Made by a program: the position numbers and the translations under genes. Below, piece after piece: positions 11,401-23,400 of a stretch of 64,000 bases of DNA. The notes under the pieces were generated by a model. It was not told the DNA's origin and ran no database searches. It was given only the letters and a program-made list of their open reading frames with translations. Numbering within the stretch: the first letter of the stretch is position 1; the number at the start of each line of letters is the position of its first letter. Source of the DNA: Xestospongia bergquistia (lineage: Eukaryota; Porifera; Demospongiae; Haplosclerida; Petrosiidae); contig OZ014411.1 in assembly GCA_963965975.1 (NCBI GenBank), positions 13,036,501 through 13,100,500 of the forward strand, given 5' to 3'.

Positions 11401-14400
11401 AAATGTTGAGTCATCAATAATCATCTTGTGCCTCACGTGAGATTATGTCATTTGAGGAGACTATATAGAAAGTCTAGACCGCAGCAAGGTTAAGCACTTT
11501 AGTGCATTTCATTCTTTTATGTTATTACTTATCATTTCTATAGAATGATCAGAGATCATGTTTTTGGTATTCATTCATTTTTTTGGTATTCATTTGTTGT
11601 CCTAACAAATACATGTACAATGTCAATTTATAACAATATTTCACTATTTACATTGTAACAGACCCCATGTTTGCTTCACTTAACATCAAATATCTGAATA
11701 AGTTTCATTTCACACATTCTGAGGAAATGCAACATGTGTGTTGACTAATATGCAAGCTCAGGCTTGCCTCACAACGCACAATGCCCTGCAATTAGCCTAG
11801 TACAATATGTAATAGAAAGCAATATATTACTATTACTATTACACATTTCTATTACTATTACTGTTTTTCGCACCAAAGGGACTAATGTGATATACTGTAA
11901 ACCCCAATATGATTATCACCACAAAATTTGGCGATTTTGAATTACTCATTGCAAATATTGCCATATATTTTAGCGTTCTCATCAAAATGAAATCAGACAG
12001 TTTATGGTAACATAACAGTACTACACATATACATGTAGTAATTAAGACTCAAAGTTCAGTCCATCTTCAGGAAACCATCACTGATGATCCCAGGATCAGA
12101 AGCTAACTGGTCCATTACAGCTTTGAGCCACTTAGCATGGAGTGGTTTAATGCTGGAAATACTCAAGTTGATGTCAATACTGTCAATGCTTTTTCCTGCA
12201 TCAAGCGCTGTAGTCACTTTCTCTGAATACCATGTTGAAAAACAGACTTTCAGCTTTTCCTTAAAAACTTTGTTAACTGCTAAGTCCAAAGGTTGGAGCT
12301 CCCCAGTGCAAGAAGCTGGTATGAACACAAAGGATGTTGTTAGATCTCAACTTATCCAATACAGTTTCGCAGTGATGAGCAGCAAATACATCAAACAAGG
12401 CCAAAGCAGGTTGACTTGTAGGCAAATTAAGAGTTTGGCGTGTTGCAGTAACATACAGGATTATCACAGTATCATAGTACTTGAGCATTGAAGCCTCATT
12501 GCTCCAATGATTAGGGCTATGCCACACGTCCCAATCTTCTGGAAACTTCACTCGGGGATGACATTGCTCCGTTTTTCCACCATACAATAGCTGGGGAGGA
12601 AGTAGTTTACCAGAAAGTGCACAGGCCAAAACGGTAGTCATTCCTCGTTTGTCATCTAACGCTCTGATTTCTATTTTGCTTGCTTCCCTCAATCTCCATA
12701 GTCCATGGCTGACAGGCACAAACTTAGTGCCTGTCTGGTCCCAATTGATCACTAGGTTGCTTGGAATACTGTGGGTTGTAATAGCATGAGAAACTTGGTC
12801 GAGAAAACAAACTGACTTCCTCAAAGTCCTTTGGAAGCTTTCTTGCTGCTTTTGTTCCTTTTCTTCTGACCACACCCATCCTTTTTATCAGAGATTCTGC
12901 CCATTTTCTTGAGAGAATTAGAGATCCACCATTTACAGCAAGCAATGAAGGCTCATGATGATTAACTATACCATGGGCAGCAGCTAACACAATTGAACGG
13001 TTTACAAAACCACCAGCAAGGCGAAGTTTCTTGATATAGATTTGCACAATTTCATCAAGATATTCCTCAAGTAGCAGTGGACATCCACGGTTTCTGTGTT
13101 GGAGTTCCTTGATCAAGTCTGGATCTTGAACTTTCTTTAGTTCAGTGAGGTATCTCTTCTTAATTCCACGTACTGTTCTTTCTGGTATACGCTTGCCAGT
13201 TTGACGAGAAAACGCCATAGCAGCAGCTTCGTTGCCATGCATACAAGCATGCTTGGCTATTTTCGCTCTCAGTGGTGCCTCGTAATAGTTGTAAGAACCA
13301 CACTTCCTCTTCCGATTAGTGGCAGAATCATATACCTCTTCAACCACGGCATTAACTGCTTTTGTTTCAGATGATGATGCTTTAGTGCCTTCTTCCTCTG
13401 GGTTAGGAAGACAGGGAGGAGCAGGAGGCTTGCTTGAACTCAACCAACGAAGAAGAGACATATTAACACGAGGTACATGCACTTATGCGCAAAATAGCGG
13501 AAAAGTTCATTACCTTTTGATTTTGCGAATAAGCCTCTAAACGCCAAAATCACGAAAATTAGTGGCGTACAAAATTTATGGGGTTTACAGTGTTACTATT
13601 ACTTCAGGAATTTTTATATCACTATTACTGAAAACCCTGAATTCAATGTAATAGTATTACAGTGTAGTCCACATAATTTGAATCTCAAAATCCAAGCAAA
13701 AAATTTGAATTATCAGAAAATTTGAATTATTGGAATTTCACTTAAATTGAATTTTTAGGAAGAATGCCTTAACTGTCTCAAAAGCAGAACAAGCATGACT
13801 GTATGTAACTATAGGTAGCTCATCACCAACATCATCATCACTACATGTATCACCATACTCAACATTTACCAATGAAGCTGCAATGTCTGCAATATCAAGC
13901 ATTGGAGCACACTGTACATTATTGTCAATGGACACATACTCCTCAAATGTATTCCCTAATTGTCCCTAACCATAATTAAGGATAAGTCTTTAGCAGTGTC
14001 ATCTTCTGATACACGTATCACTTCACTTTCTTCTTGTACTACCACTTCACTTACACATTCATCTTCTACTGGCCGAGTAAATCCTCCTTTACGGAAGCAT
14101 TTTGTGATTGCAGTAGCAGTCGCTGAATCCCATCCCATGCTTAAAGTGCTAGCAGGGATTCCAAACTCAGCTGCTATATCTTTCTTTTTCTTGTCATGTG
14201 GTAAATTTTCAACAAGGTTGATAATATAGTTTACGCTTGATAGGCAAAGAGTTGTACGCTTTCTTCGAGGCTTTCTTGCTCATAGTGAGATCCATTAATT
14301 AGTCAAATGCACATGCGCAGTAAGTAAATTACTTCAATCGAGACTTCGAATTAGATGGTTTATTAGAATGTACAGATATATTGCTAGAAAAAGGATAGAC

Positions 14401-17400
14401 TTTGGGTTAAGTCAGGGTGATGGTTGTACTATCGCTAACATGATATATTGCTGTAAAATATCATGATAGTGAATATATCGCGATAGTGAAGGGTGTTTGA
14501 TTTTCCGTGAATGGAATATTGAATATTTGCACTATAATAGTTCAAGTAAAATAGAAAAGTATATTTCAAAACAACTTCAAACTGATATAAAGTACAAAAA
14601 AGACACTTGAAGACATTTTACGTTTCTACTTGTTCCATCATATTAATACATGCACAGAAATTAACAAATGAAATGAAACTATGCATTAATGCTGACATAC
14701 ATGACAACCAATCAGTTTTATTAGTATGTTTACTAGGCCTGGGCAATAGTGGTACTATCACCATCATGATATTTTGCTGGAAAAATATCATGATGGTGTT
14801 TGATCTTACATGAATGAATATTGAATATTTGTGCTATAATAGTTCAAGTAAAAGTATATTTCAAAACAACTTCAAACTGATATAAAGTACAAAAAAAACA
14901 TGTTCATTGTTCAACTCAACAGTATCATGAACAAACTAGTCAAAGTTCTCAGCAAGGAACACCAGCATATTGAAATTGGTAGGAAGGAGACATGCTCTTT
15001 TCTCATTGACTATATGTCCACCAGTACTAAAGACACGTTCACAAGGAACCAGGGTTGGGTTCAAGCACTAACTTTAGTGCTTGAAGCACAAGTACAAGCA
15101 CTTTAAAATATGCTTAAGCATTAAGTACTTTTTAAGCACCTGGTTAAAAAAATGCTTAAGCACTAAGTCAAGCACTTTTAAAGTGCTTTCAAGCACATTG
15201 AGCAAGTACATCAACGTATTGTAATTAACAGAATAACAGTTATTTATTACAACGAATAAACATTAGTCTTTCAAATGTTTTATCTTTTAGACTACATCTA
15301 TCTAAGGGTGTGTATCATCAAAATTATAGTAGCCAATAATCATAACCCCAAATATCATGATTATCACGATTATCATTCTCAAAAATGAAACCACCAATAA
15401 AAATATCAAAATTAAAATTATCACAATTATCAGAAAAAAGTGCAAGAAAAAAACACATGATATGACAGTAATTATTTATGAAATTATGATTACGGCTTAT
15501 CAAGTATGTATGAATTATTACATAAAAAAACCAGTTTGTCAAGATTTTCTGGCAATAATCGATTACGTTTTTGTGACAACATGTTACCAGCTGCAGAAAA
15601 CAACTCTTCCGATCGAACACTAGTTGCAGGTACACACCAAAATTTACGTACGAGTTTAGCTAGAATAGGGTAGTGACTCCTGTGTGTCCCACCAATCCAT
15701 GGGGTCATTGTCATATTCTAATAGATCCTCTTCGTTGTAACGTCTCAATTCAGATTGTACAAGATCCATAACAGAACTAGCCTCTGCGCTATCTTTACAA
15801 TTAGAGAAATCTGAAAATAGAAGAGATGCAACTTTAGGTTTCTTGGACTTGGGTGGATCTACTGGGTTTGGTTCACTTGTTCCACTTTCTTCTACTTCAT
15901 GCTTGCTCCGTTTCTCTATCAATTGAATTAGATCACATTTAACTGCTTCAATGACATCTTGGCGCTCCTGGAGAGGGACAAAAGGGTTCAGATCTTTAAA
16001 TCTTGGGTCTAAATATGCACATTTCTTCAAAAGTAATACAAGATCCTCTTGTGCATAACGACTATTCAAATCCCCAAAAATAGCTAGTTTGGCTTTTTTA
16101 GCAATTGTGCTATCATCATCAGTCACAGACAGAGTCATGTGAAGTAGTTTATACAGTAGAGGATAGACCATGCCAATTGTTGTGTATGATGATACACTCA
16201 TAAATGTAGTAGCTTGTACAAATGGTTTGAGTATGACTAAGAGTTCTTCAATAAGTGTACATTCGTCTCCTTCAGGTAAGTAACTTCTGTGAACTCGATC
16301 AGAACTACCCAACAATACAGCACAAAGTGCTGGCTGCTGTTCAACTACCCTTTCCAACATGTTATAAACAGAGCCCCACGGCCCCCACCTAGTATCCACC
16401 TGTTGTACTAATTCATGTCTAGGGAGATCCAAAAGAGCCTGTTTAGACCGAAATTCGTTAGTTGACTTTGATGACTTTTTGAAGTGTTCGACAAGCTTAC
16501 GTACCTTTGCCAATACTCTAGCAACATGATCAATGCTAAAACTCTTCTGAACGCTCAGCTGAAGTGTGTGACCAATACAAGGCAGATGAAGCACTTTTAA
16601 ATGATTAATTATAGCGTTAACAATATTTTTGCCATTGTCTGTACAAAACGCATAAACCTGCTCTGGTTCCCTCAGCTCCCACTCCTGAAAAGATTCGCTT
16701 AGTACAGAAGCGATTACGTCTGCAGTGTGAGGTTCACTCACTTCTTTTGTCATAAGACAATAATGATTTAACTCCATTCTTGAGTCAATGAAATGAACTG
16801 TTAAAGAAAGATATCCCCTATTGTGACAACCAGTCCATAAGTCAGTTGTGAAGGCACAGTGCTCTGCTTCATTGTGTAACTTCTTCTTGACCAATTGCTT
16901 AACGAGATCATACTTCTGAGGTAATAAAACCCTGGTGAAATGAGTGTGTGAAGAAGGTTTATATCTTTTGTCTAAGATGCTAACAAACTCTTTAAAATTA
17001 GGACTATCAACAAGGCTGAGTGGTAACATATCCTTACAAATTAAGGTAAGTAAAGAGTCCTCACACGTTTTAAAACAAGCAGATGTCTGTGGGTATGGTT
17101 GAGCATTGGCCACATACGAAGTAAGTGCAGTCTGATTTTGACTATCTTTATTAGAACCTGGCACAGCTGGAGCTATCGTCCTGTAGTCCTCTTCATGGCA
17201 TGTACGCATGTAGTAAAATAGATTCGTCGTGTTTCCACAATAGGAGAGTCGCGCCTTACATATTCGACAAAAGACTTCTTTGTTATTGAGCTTCCGTCCT
17301 TTTTCGTCCTGTTTGAATCCAAAGTATTTCCATACCTTGCTCTTTGCTCCAGGCAAAGGTAAGAGCTCCCTTTCTTCTTACGACGAAGTACCTGTCACAC

Positions 17401-20400
17401 ATTCCGCCATTTTGATTTTCTTCTTGCGCATGCACAAAGGTGAGGCCACGTGTTACAAATTAAAATCGATTGTTGAAATAATTATATCGTGATCAAACAT
17501 ACAGGTCTTCAAACGCAATATATCGCTATATCGATTATATTGCACACCCGTACATCTATCTGGCCGAAACACCTTGCCAGCAATACTAAATAATCTCTCT
17601 ACAGGCGCAGATGATGCTGGTACTCCAAGATAAGTGCATGCAAGAATGGAGAGATTAGGGAGACATTCAGTGTTGGTTTTCCAGAAGTTCAATGGGTCTT
17701 CCTTTTGGTCCTCAACTGGTTCATCAAGGTATTGGGCAACTTCTCTTTCATAGTTTGAATTTTTGGTTGGTTTCTTCTGCTTGTTTCGATCTTCATCCAT
17801 AAAAGCAAATATTGTGCGTACTTTCTTTGCCTGTGGTTGGGCCTCTTGATCTGCTTGATCCTCTGGAACTTCCACTATTTCTTTATCTGTAGACACCTTC
17901 TTTGTTTCTTCAAAGAGTATAGATTTTGTGGCTGTCCTTTCATTTTCATCTTTGCACCAAAATAGTTTGAACCGCGGATCTAACATTCCTTCTAGTTGAT
18001 ATGTTTTGTTTGTTTCAAAAGGTGTCATTCTTCTTTCCAGAGAGACCTTGAGGGTAGCGAGAAACGGTGTGTTGAACTTTGATTGAAGATTACTCAGTTG
18101 GTGATGTAGCCCTCATATGCAAGGAATTACATACCCTGCAGATGGATGATTCTGAACTTGGGAAAAGTCCGTAGCTTCCTCAAAAGGAGTCAGAATTTCG
18201 ATTATGTCCTTTAGAACATTTCTCTCATATAACATAATCTTTGGAGCATCTTGTAATTCATCTAATTTCTTTGGATCTATAGCCAAAATAGATTTAACCA
18301 TTCCAAGTTGCGAGTTCCAGCGAGTGCTGTTAGCTATTTGTAGTTTCTTCTCTTCCTCTAAGATTTCAGTAGCTACAGTTGATTTACGAACGTGTGACAC
18401 AATCTTTGAGCACTTTGAAATGATTCAAGTGATCTGCCCTGCTTTTTTGAACCCATCTTTAATGACTAACTGCAATGCATGGAAAAAGCAACCATGGTGC
18501 TCAACGGGAAGAATATCTAGACTGGCACTGTAGTCATCAACACTTGTGGAATCAATATCTTCATCATCGTCATCAGTGTCTTCTTCTTCTTCCTCTTCCT
18601 CATATCCAGGTAGGTTAAAGGCTTTCAGCATATTCGATGCATGATCTGTTATCACGTGTTTTACTTTTGAAGAGATATTGAACGTCTCCATGGTGGTTTC
18701 ATATTCCTGGAAAATACTCTCCCCTGTGTGCCTTCCTTTAAAACGACTACATGAAAGCATAGCAGACTGAAGTTTCCAATTGCAAACAAAGTGAGCGGTG
18801 ATGCCAATGAATGACCACATCTGCCTATTAGACCATAGATCCAGTGTTACACTAACCTATGTGGCAGATTCCAATAGTTTCATAACCCGATCCAATACTT
18901 CTTCAAACTGTTGTTTAATCAAAACATTTGTGAGGTGTTTACGTGTTGGCACATTGTATCTTGGATCAAGAGAGGTCAGTAGGTCATGAAAACTTTCACA
19001 TTCCACAGTTGAAAGTGGTGCTAGATTGTCTGCTATGAAGGAGACTAGCTTCTTTGAAATCCGTATTTGGCGTGGATTTCTTAGGTTATACTTTTTTGAT
19101 GACTCAACTAGATGGGTAATAGTAGTTTGTTCCCCAAGTACTTTTGACTTCTCATGAGGCTTTTCAAGTGAAATGGATGAATGACAGTTTCTCTAGAAGG
19201 TAAGAGTAAAAGTAACCTTAACAGCAAACTAGCTAATAGTTTACTTACCATGTGCTTCAACCAGTTTGTGGTAACTTTTGTAGTCCCAGATATTAGTTTG
19301 CTACAGTGCTTACATTTGCCTTTAAAGGTTCCTTCTAAAGTGTCTGGCAAAATATAGTGATCCAGGATTCTTGGTAGTTTCTTGCTGGCAATGCTGGGAG
19401 CTTGAGCCATTTTCAGTGATACAAGAGACAGTCAAACTGACACTTTTACTTGAATTTATTGTGGCAACTGTACCTTCACTGGTTGAACACAGAAGTGAAG
19501 TGCTAATGTGTTTTTTACATATCATGTTCTTTGAAAGTGCTTAGTGCTTCATAAAGTGCTTATGAAGCACTTTGAAATTATGGGGCTTAAGTACAAGCAC
19601 AAGCACAAATGCTTTATTTAGTGAAATGCTTGAAAGCACCATCAAGCACTTCAAAAAAAGTGCTTAAAGCACTTTTAAGCACAAGCACTAAGTGCTTGAA
19701 CCCAACCCTGACTGTAATATGAGAGCTATCACAAACTGGTGGATAAAATGATATGAGTTTTTTTATTTGGCATTTAAATAAGAAGTCTGCTGTTTCTTTT
19801 GAGGCAATAGTCTTTGCTTTGCTTTTTGAAAGATTAAAAGGAAACATAAGTTAATTCAACTACATGTATATCAATGTGTTTTATAGGTTACGCAAAAATT
19901 GTTATTGAAGCATGTATTATTAGATATTAATGTGTACATCTATATAAAATATTTTCAAGAAGTCATTGATTTGGCAAAAGTAATACCACTTGCATCTAAT
20001 TTGATCTCTTGTAAATCCATCCCAAATAGTATGATATCCAATGGTTGACTAAAAAGCTCATGAGAATACTGTTTTATAATAAGCACCATCTAAGTTCATC
20101 TGCACATACCTAGTTATTTGACATTATGAGAATATGGCACTCTGATGTGCTACACATTTCTCAGTTTTCACATGGATTGAAAAGAGCATGACATAGAGTT
20201 TTAAAAACAAGTGGAATATAAGAAGTGTAAAATACACTGCTATGGATATGTCTCAAAGAAACACCAAAAAGTTTGAGGTTCGAAAAAATAGTTTTGGGGA
20301 AGAAAGATTTTGTGATATTGCACATAATTTTCTGGTATATTAGTACTAGTATCTTTTATATTACAGCTAAAGTATAACAACTTTTGACAATAGATGTTTC

Positions 20401-23400
20401 AATTAAGATGTCAACCTCAAACTTCCAGTCTTCTTGAAGCTATGTGGATAAATTCTAAAAGAAAATGAAGCATACAAAATCTTTTATCTAGTTCTCCTAA
20501 TTAGTCAGTTGCAGTACTTTATGTCCAGAAACTCAATATAAAAAATTGTCACACCAATATACTTCAGCATGTTAGTAGTAAGGGAAATAAAAAATCAAGT
20601 CTGACCAAAAAAGCACATACTATTTTTAAGAGATCATGCTTAATGCTGCAACAGATGGATGTTTTCACTAACTGGATATCTGGTTAAGTAAACAGTGGTA
20701 TATCCAGATGTCTGCCCCCTGTTTACATAGTTAAGTGTTTACTGTCTAGAATCTGAAGAAGTTATTAAGTCAATGTTAACATGTATTATTAAAAAAACCA
20801 AAAGAGAAAAAGATCAAATGCATTATCTAGGCAAGTTTTTTTGTAAAAATATCAGCATGTCAGCATTATCAGGGTTTAAGCTGCACTGTTGGTGAGTAAT
20901 AGCGAGCCCTACTGTCAAGAAAACCTGTTCAGCAGGTACTGAGGTTGCGGGCACACATAACATACACTTAACAAGGCAAGCTAATGAAGGATAACAGTCA
21001 GAGTGTCTCTTCCACCATTCCAATACGTTAACATTTGAAGTTGAACTCAGCACTGTCCACTTAGTCTGAGAGGGACGTCTTGGGGTGTAGCTGTTACTGA
21101 ACATGTGGTTGACTGCTCATTGATGAGACCTCAAACTACCTCTTGCCAAAAAGACCAGGTGTAGATTCTACGTACATAATGTTCTCATTTACGAGGGTGG
21201 TATATAGCATGTAGAAATATATTCGTTTCCACCATTTCTTGGAAAAGTGAGGAAATCCATGGTATATTACTAGCTGATCGGCCTTCTCTACACCTCCCAT
21301 GTAGGTGTTGTAATTGTGAATTATTGCTGACTTCTGGATGGTCTCTATGCACTCTCGACAAACACTGGTTCTTCTTTGAATCTCAACCATAAAGTCGTCA
21401 GCAATAGTAGAAAGGACAGCCACAACTCTTTTTTCTATCCGCTTCATTCTGAGTATATATCTGTCACGGTATGTTGTCACTTCACTTTTTTCCTCTTGAA
21501 CCAGTCAGTATCCCCTTTCTGTTCAGCCTAACTGTACCACAGCTTCCAAAACCATCTTAATATAGCCTTTTACACTTGTGTAGAAGTTGTCAAAAACATT
21601 GTATCCCTTTTTCAGAAGGTCAGCTATGTAAATGTCCAAGTTCTATGTGCCAGTACCCAAACTGGGTGGGGCTCCATATGGAGCGTTCTACAAATGAAAG
21701 GTTAATGAAGTGTGTTGTTTGATTTGGCACTTTACAAGTTTAGTTTTCACTTTACATTATAGTGCATGTGACTACATGTTTATTGTCATGTAAAATCACT
21801 TATTATTTTATTGAACATAAAGTTTGATTTCATAAACACTATTTAATTGTTTTATGTATTTATGTTCAGCAAAATGTTGAGCTCAAACTCTGAGTTGTGG
21901 CTGAAGATAGTCATCATGTAGAGGTAGAAATAACTGTCAGAATAATAACAGTAGCAGTATTAAATATAGTAACAACTCAAATTGACTATTGTGTCATTTG
22001 GAGCTAGTATTTAACGCAAACGATGTTACTTCTATCAATAAAGTTATGTCCTGTTCCCTAAAAGCTTTCGATGCTTTGCAATTAAATATTATTAATAATT
22101 AATAATAATTAAATATGGCTCTACATAGAGCCTTCTACAGATGAAGGGTTAGTGTGTATGACCATATAAAACATTTTCAAGAAATCATTGATATGGCAAA
22201 AGTAATACCACTTGCATCTAATCTGATCTCTTATAAGTTCATCCCAAATAGTATGATAGCCAATGGTTGACTAAAAAAGCTCAAGAAAATACTGTTTTAA
22301 AATAGGCATCATGTAAGTCCATCTGCACATACCAAGTTACTTGTCATTATGAGAACAGGACGATTCATTAAACCATGCATAGTTTTCAATGGAATATATG
22401 AGAAATGTAATGGTTGATGTGTTCTTAAACTGACTTGAAGAGGCAGGTTACAGCTGCAGTTGACAGATACATGTATGTTTCTGATACCAGCTCTTACACC
22501 TACAAATACAATTGTATAGTACAGATTCTCATTACTGGCAATGATATAGCTTCAAGTCAATGTACTACATACTAATTGCTGTCTATATTAAAAGATTACA
22601 TTTTTATTACTCATAGTAATTACATTGGATACAAGATTAGCAGCATCTTATCTTCAACTGAGGCATTCGCAGTAAAACTTCAAGCTACTTCAATTATGAC
22701 ATTCTTGTTTTCATTTTCTACGCATGCTGTTATGTTTATTGTTGGATACAATTTATTTTCATCAAGACAATGACAGTTAGAATTTATAAATTCTGTGCTT
22801 ATGCAATTCAATTGGCTGAGACAAATGACAGAAAGGAAGCAATTGGTTTTAAGTTGTTTTTGTATGTCAGCAAAAATTATGTTTCTATTTCACATATTAT
22901 AGTTTGTGCATTTTGTAAAATGTCTGATTAATGTACAATCCTACCTATTAACTCTTCATCAAATGTTTGAATGAAATCTTTTAATTATTACCAAATTAAG
23001 GACTGAGTTTATTAGGAAGATATTTGATCTTTATAGGTTAATATTAATTTATTAACACTCAATGTATGCACAAATAGCAAAAGGCACTATTGTTCTTACC
23101 AAATACTTGTATTGATGTTCTATTTTCACTTTATTGCAACACATGACTTGCTTGAATGTGTTAGAACTTTTGATAAAGATGTGATGAACTTGACCTAGAT
23201 GATGATTGTTGATGATATGTTTATATATACTTGGACTTTAAGATGCTATCCTAATGGGTTTCTTTTGATAATGTCTTCCAACTGCTTGTTTGATGATTTT
23301 GTTGTCTGTTGACAATGTATATGAAAAACCTTTCTAACAATAAGACATGCAGTAAGTGTTTGCATATGATATACAGATAATCAGTTTTTAAGGACTTTTG

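Larger units (their letters stand above)
15240..19410 (-). pseudogene. Transposase of the outer hAT, broken and split by an insertion
   Basis: The minus-strand frames run 19,108-19,410, then 18,425-18,820, 18,113-18,400 and 17,561-18,028. The first is a BED-type zinc finger with GKCKHCSKLISGTTKVTTNW. The next has VKHVITDHASNMLKAF, an acidic loop, and VEHHGCFFHALQLVI. The last has the LEGMLDPRFK motif and the dimerisation segment LGVPASSAPVERLFSIAGKV. Coding is interrupted after PDRC by the nested hAT. The final codons resume at 15,302 and reach a TAA at 15,240 (DKTFERLMFIRCNK). Several frameshifts are also present. Confidence 0.85.
15050..19710 (-). mobile_element. Outer hAT transposon (CAGGGTTGGGTTCAAGC ends), carrying a nested hAT
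   Basis: Perfect inverted ends CAGGGTTGGGTTCAAGCACT at 15,050 and 19,710. Each end is followed inward by a dense field of AAGCACTT/AAGTGCTT motifs (15,060-15,200 and 19,540-19,700), as expected for subterminal transposase-binding repeats. The flanking octamers (CAAGGAAC and ACTGTAAT) differ, so the target duplication has been lost or one flank rearranged. A second hAT occupies 15,303-17,552. Confidence 0.85.

Noticed and set aside
15324..15635. 103-residue frame in the nested hAT
   Set aside because: Asn/Asp/Ile-rich translation of the hAT subterminal region (GATTATCACGATTATC repeats); the real dimerisation frame overlaps it.
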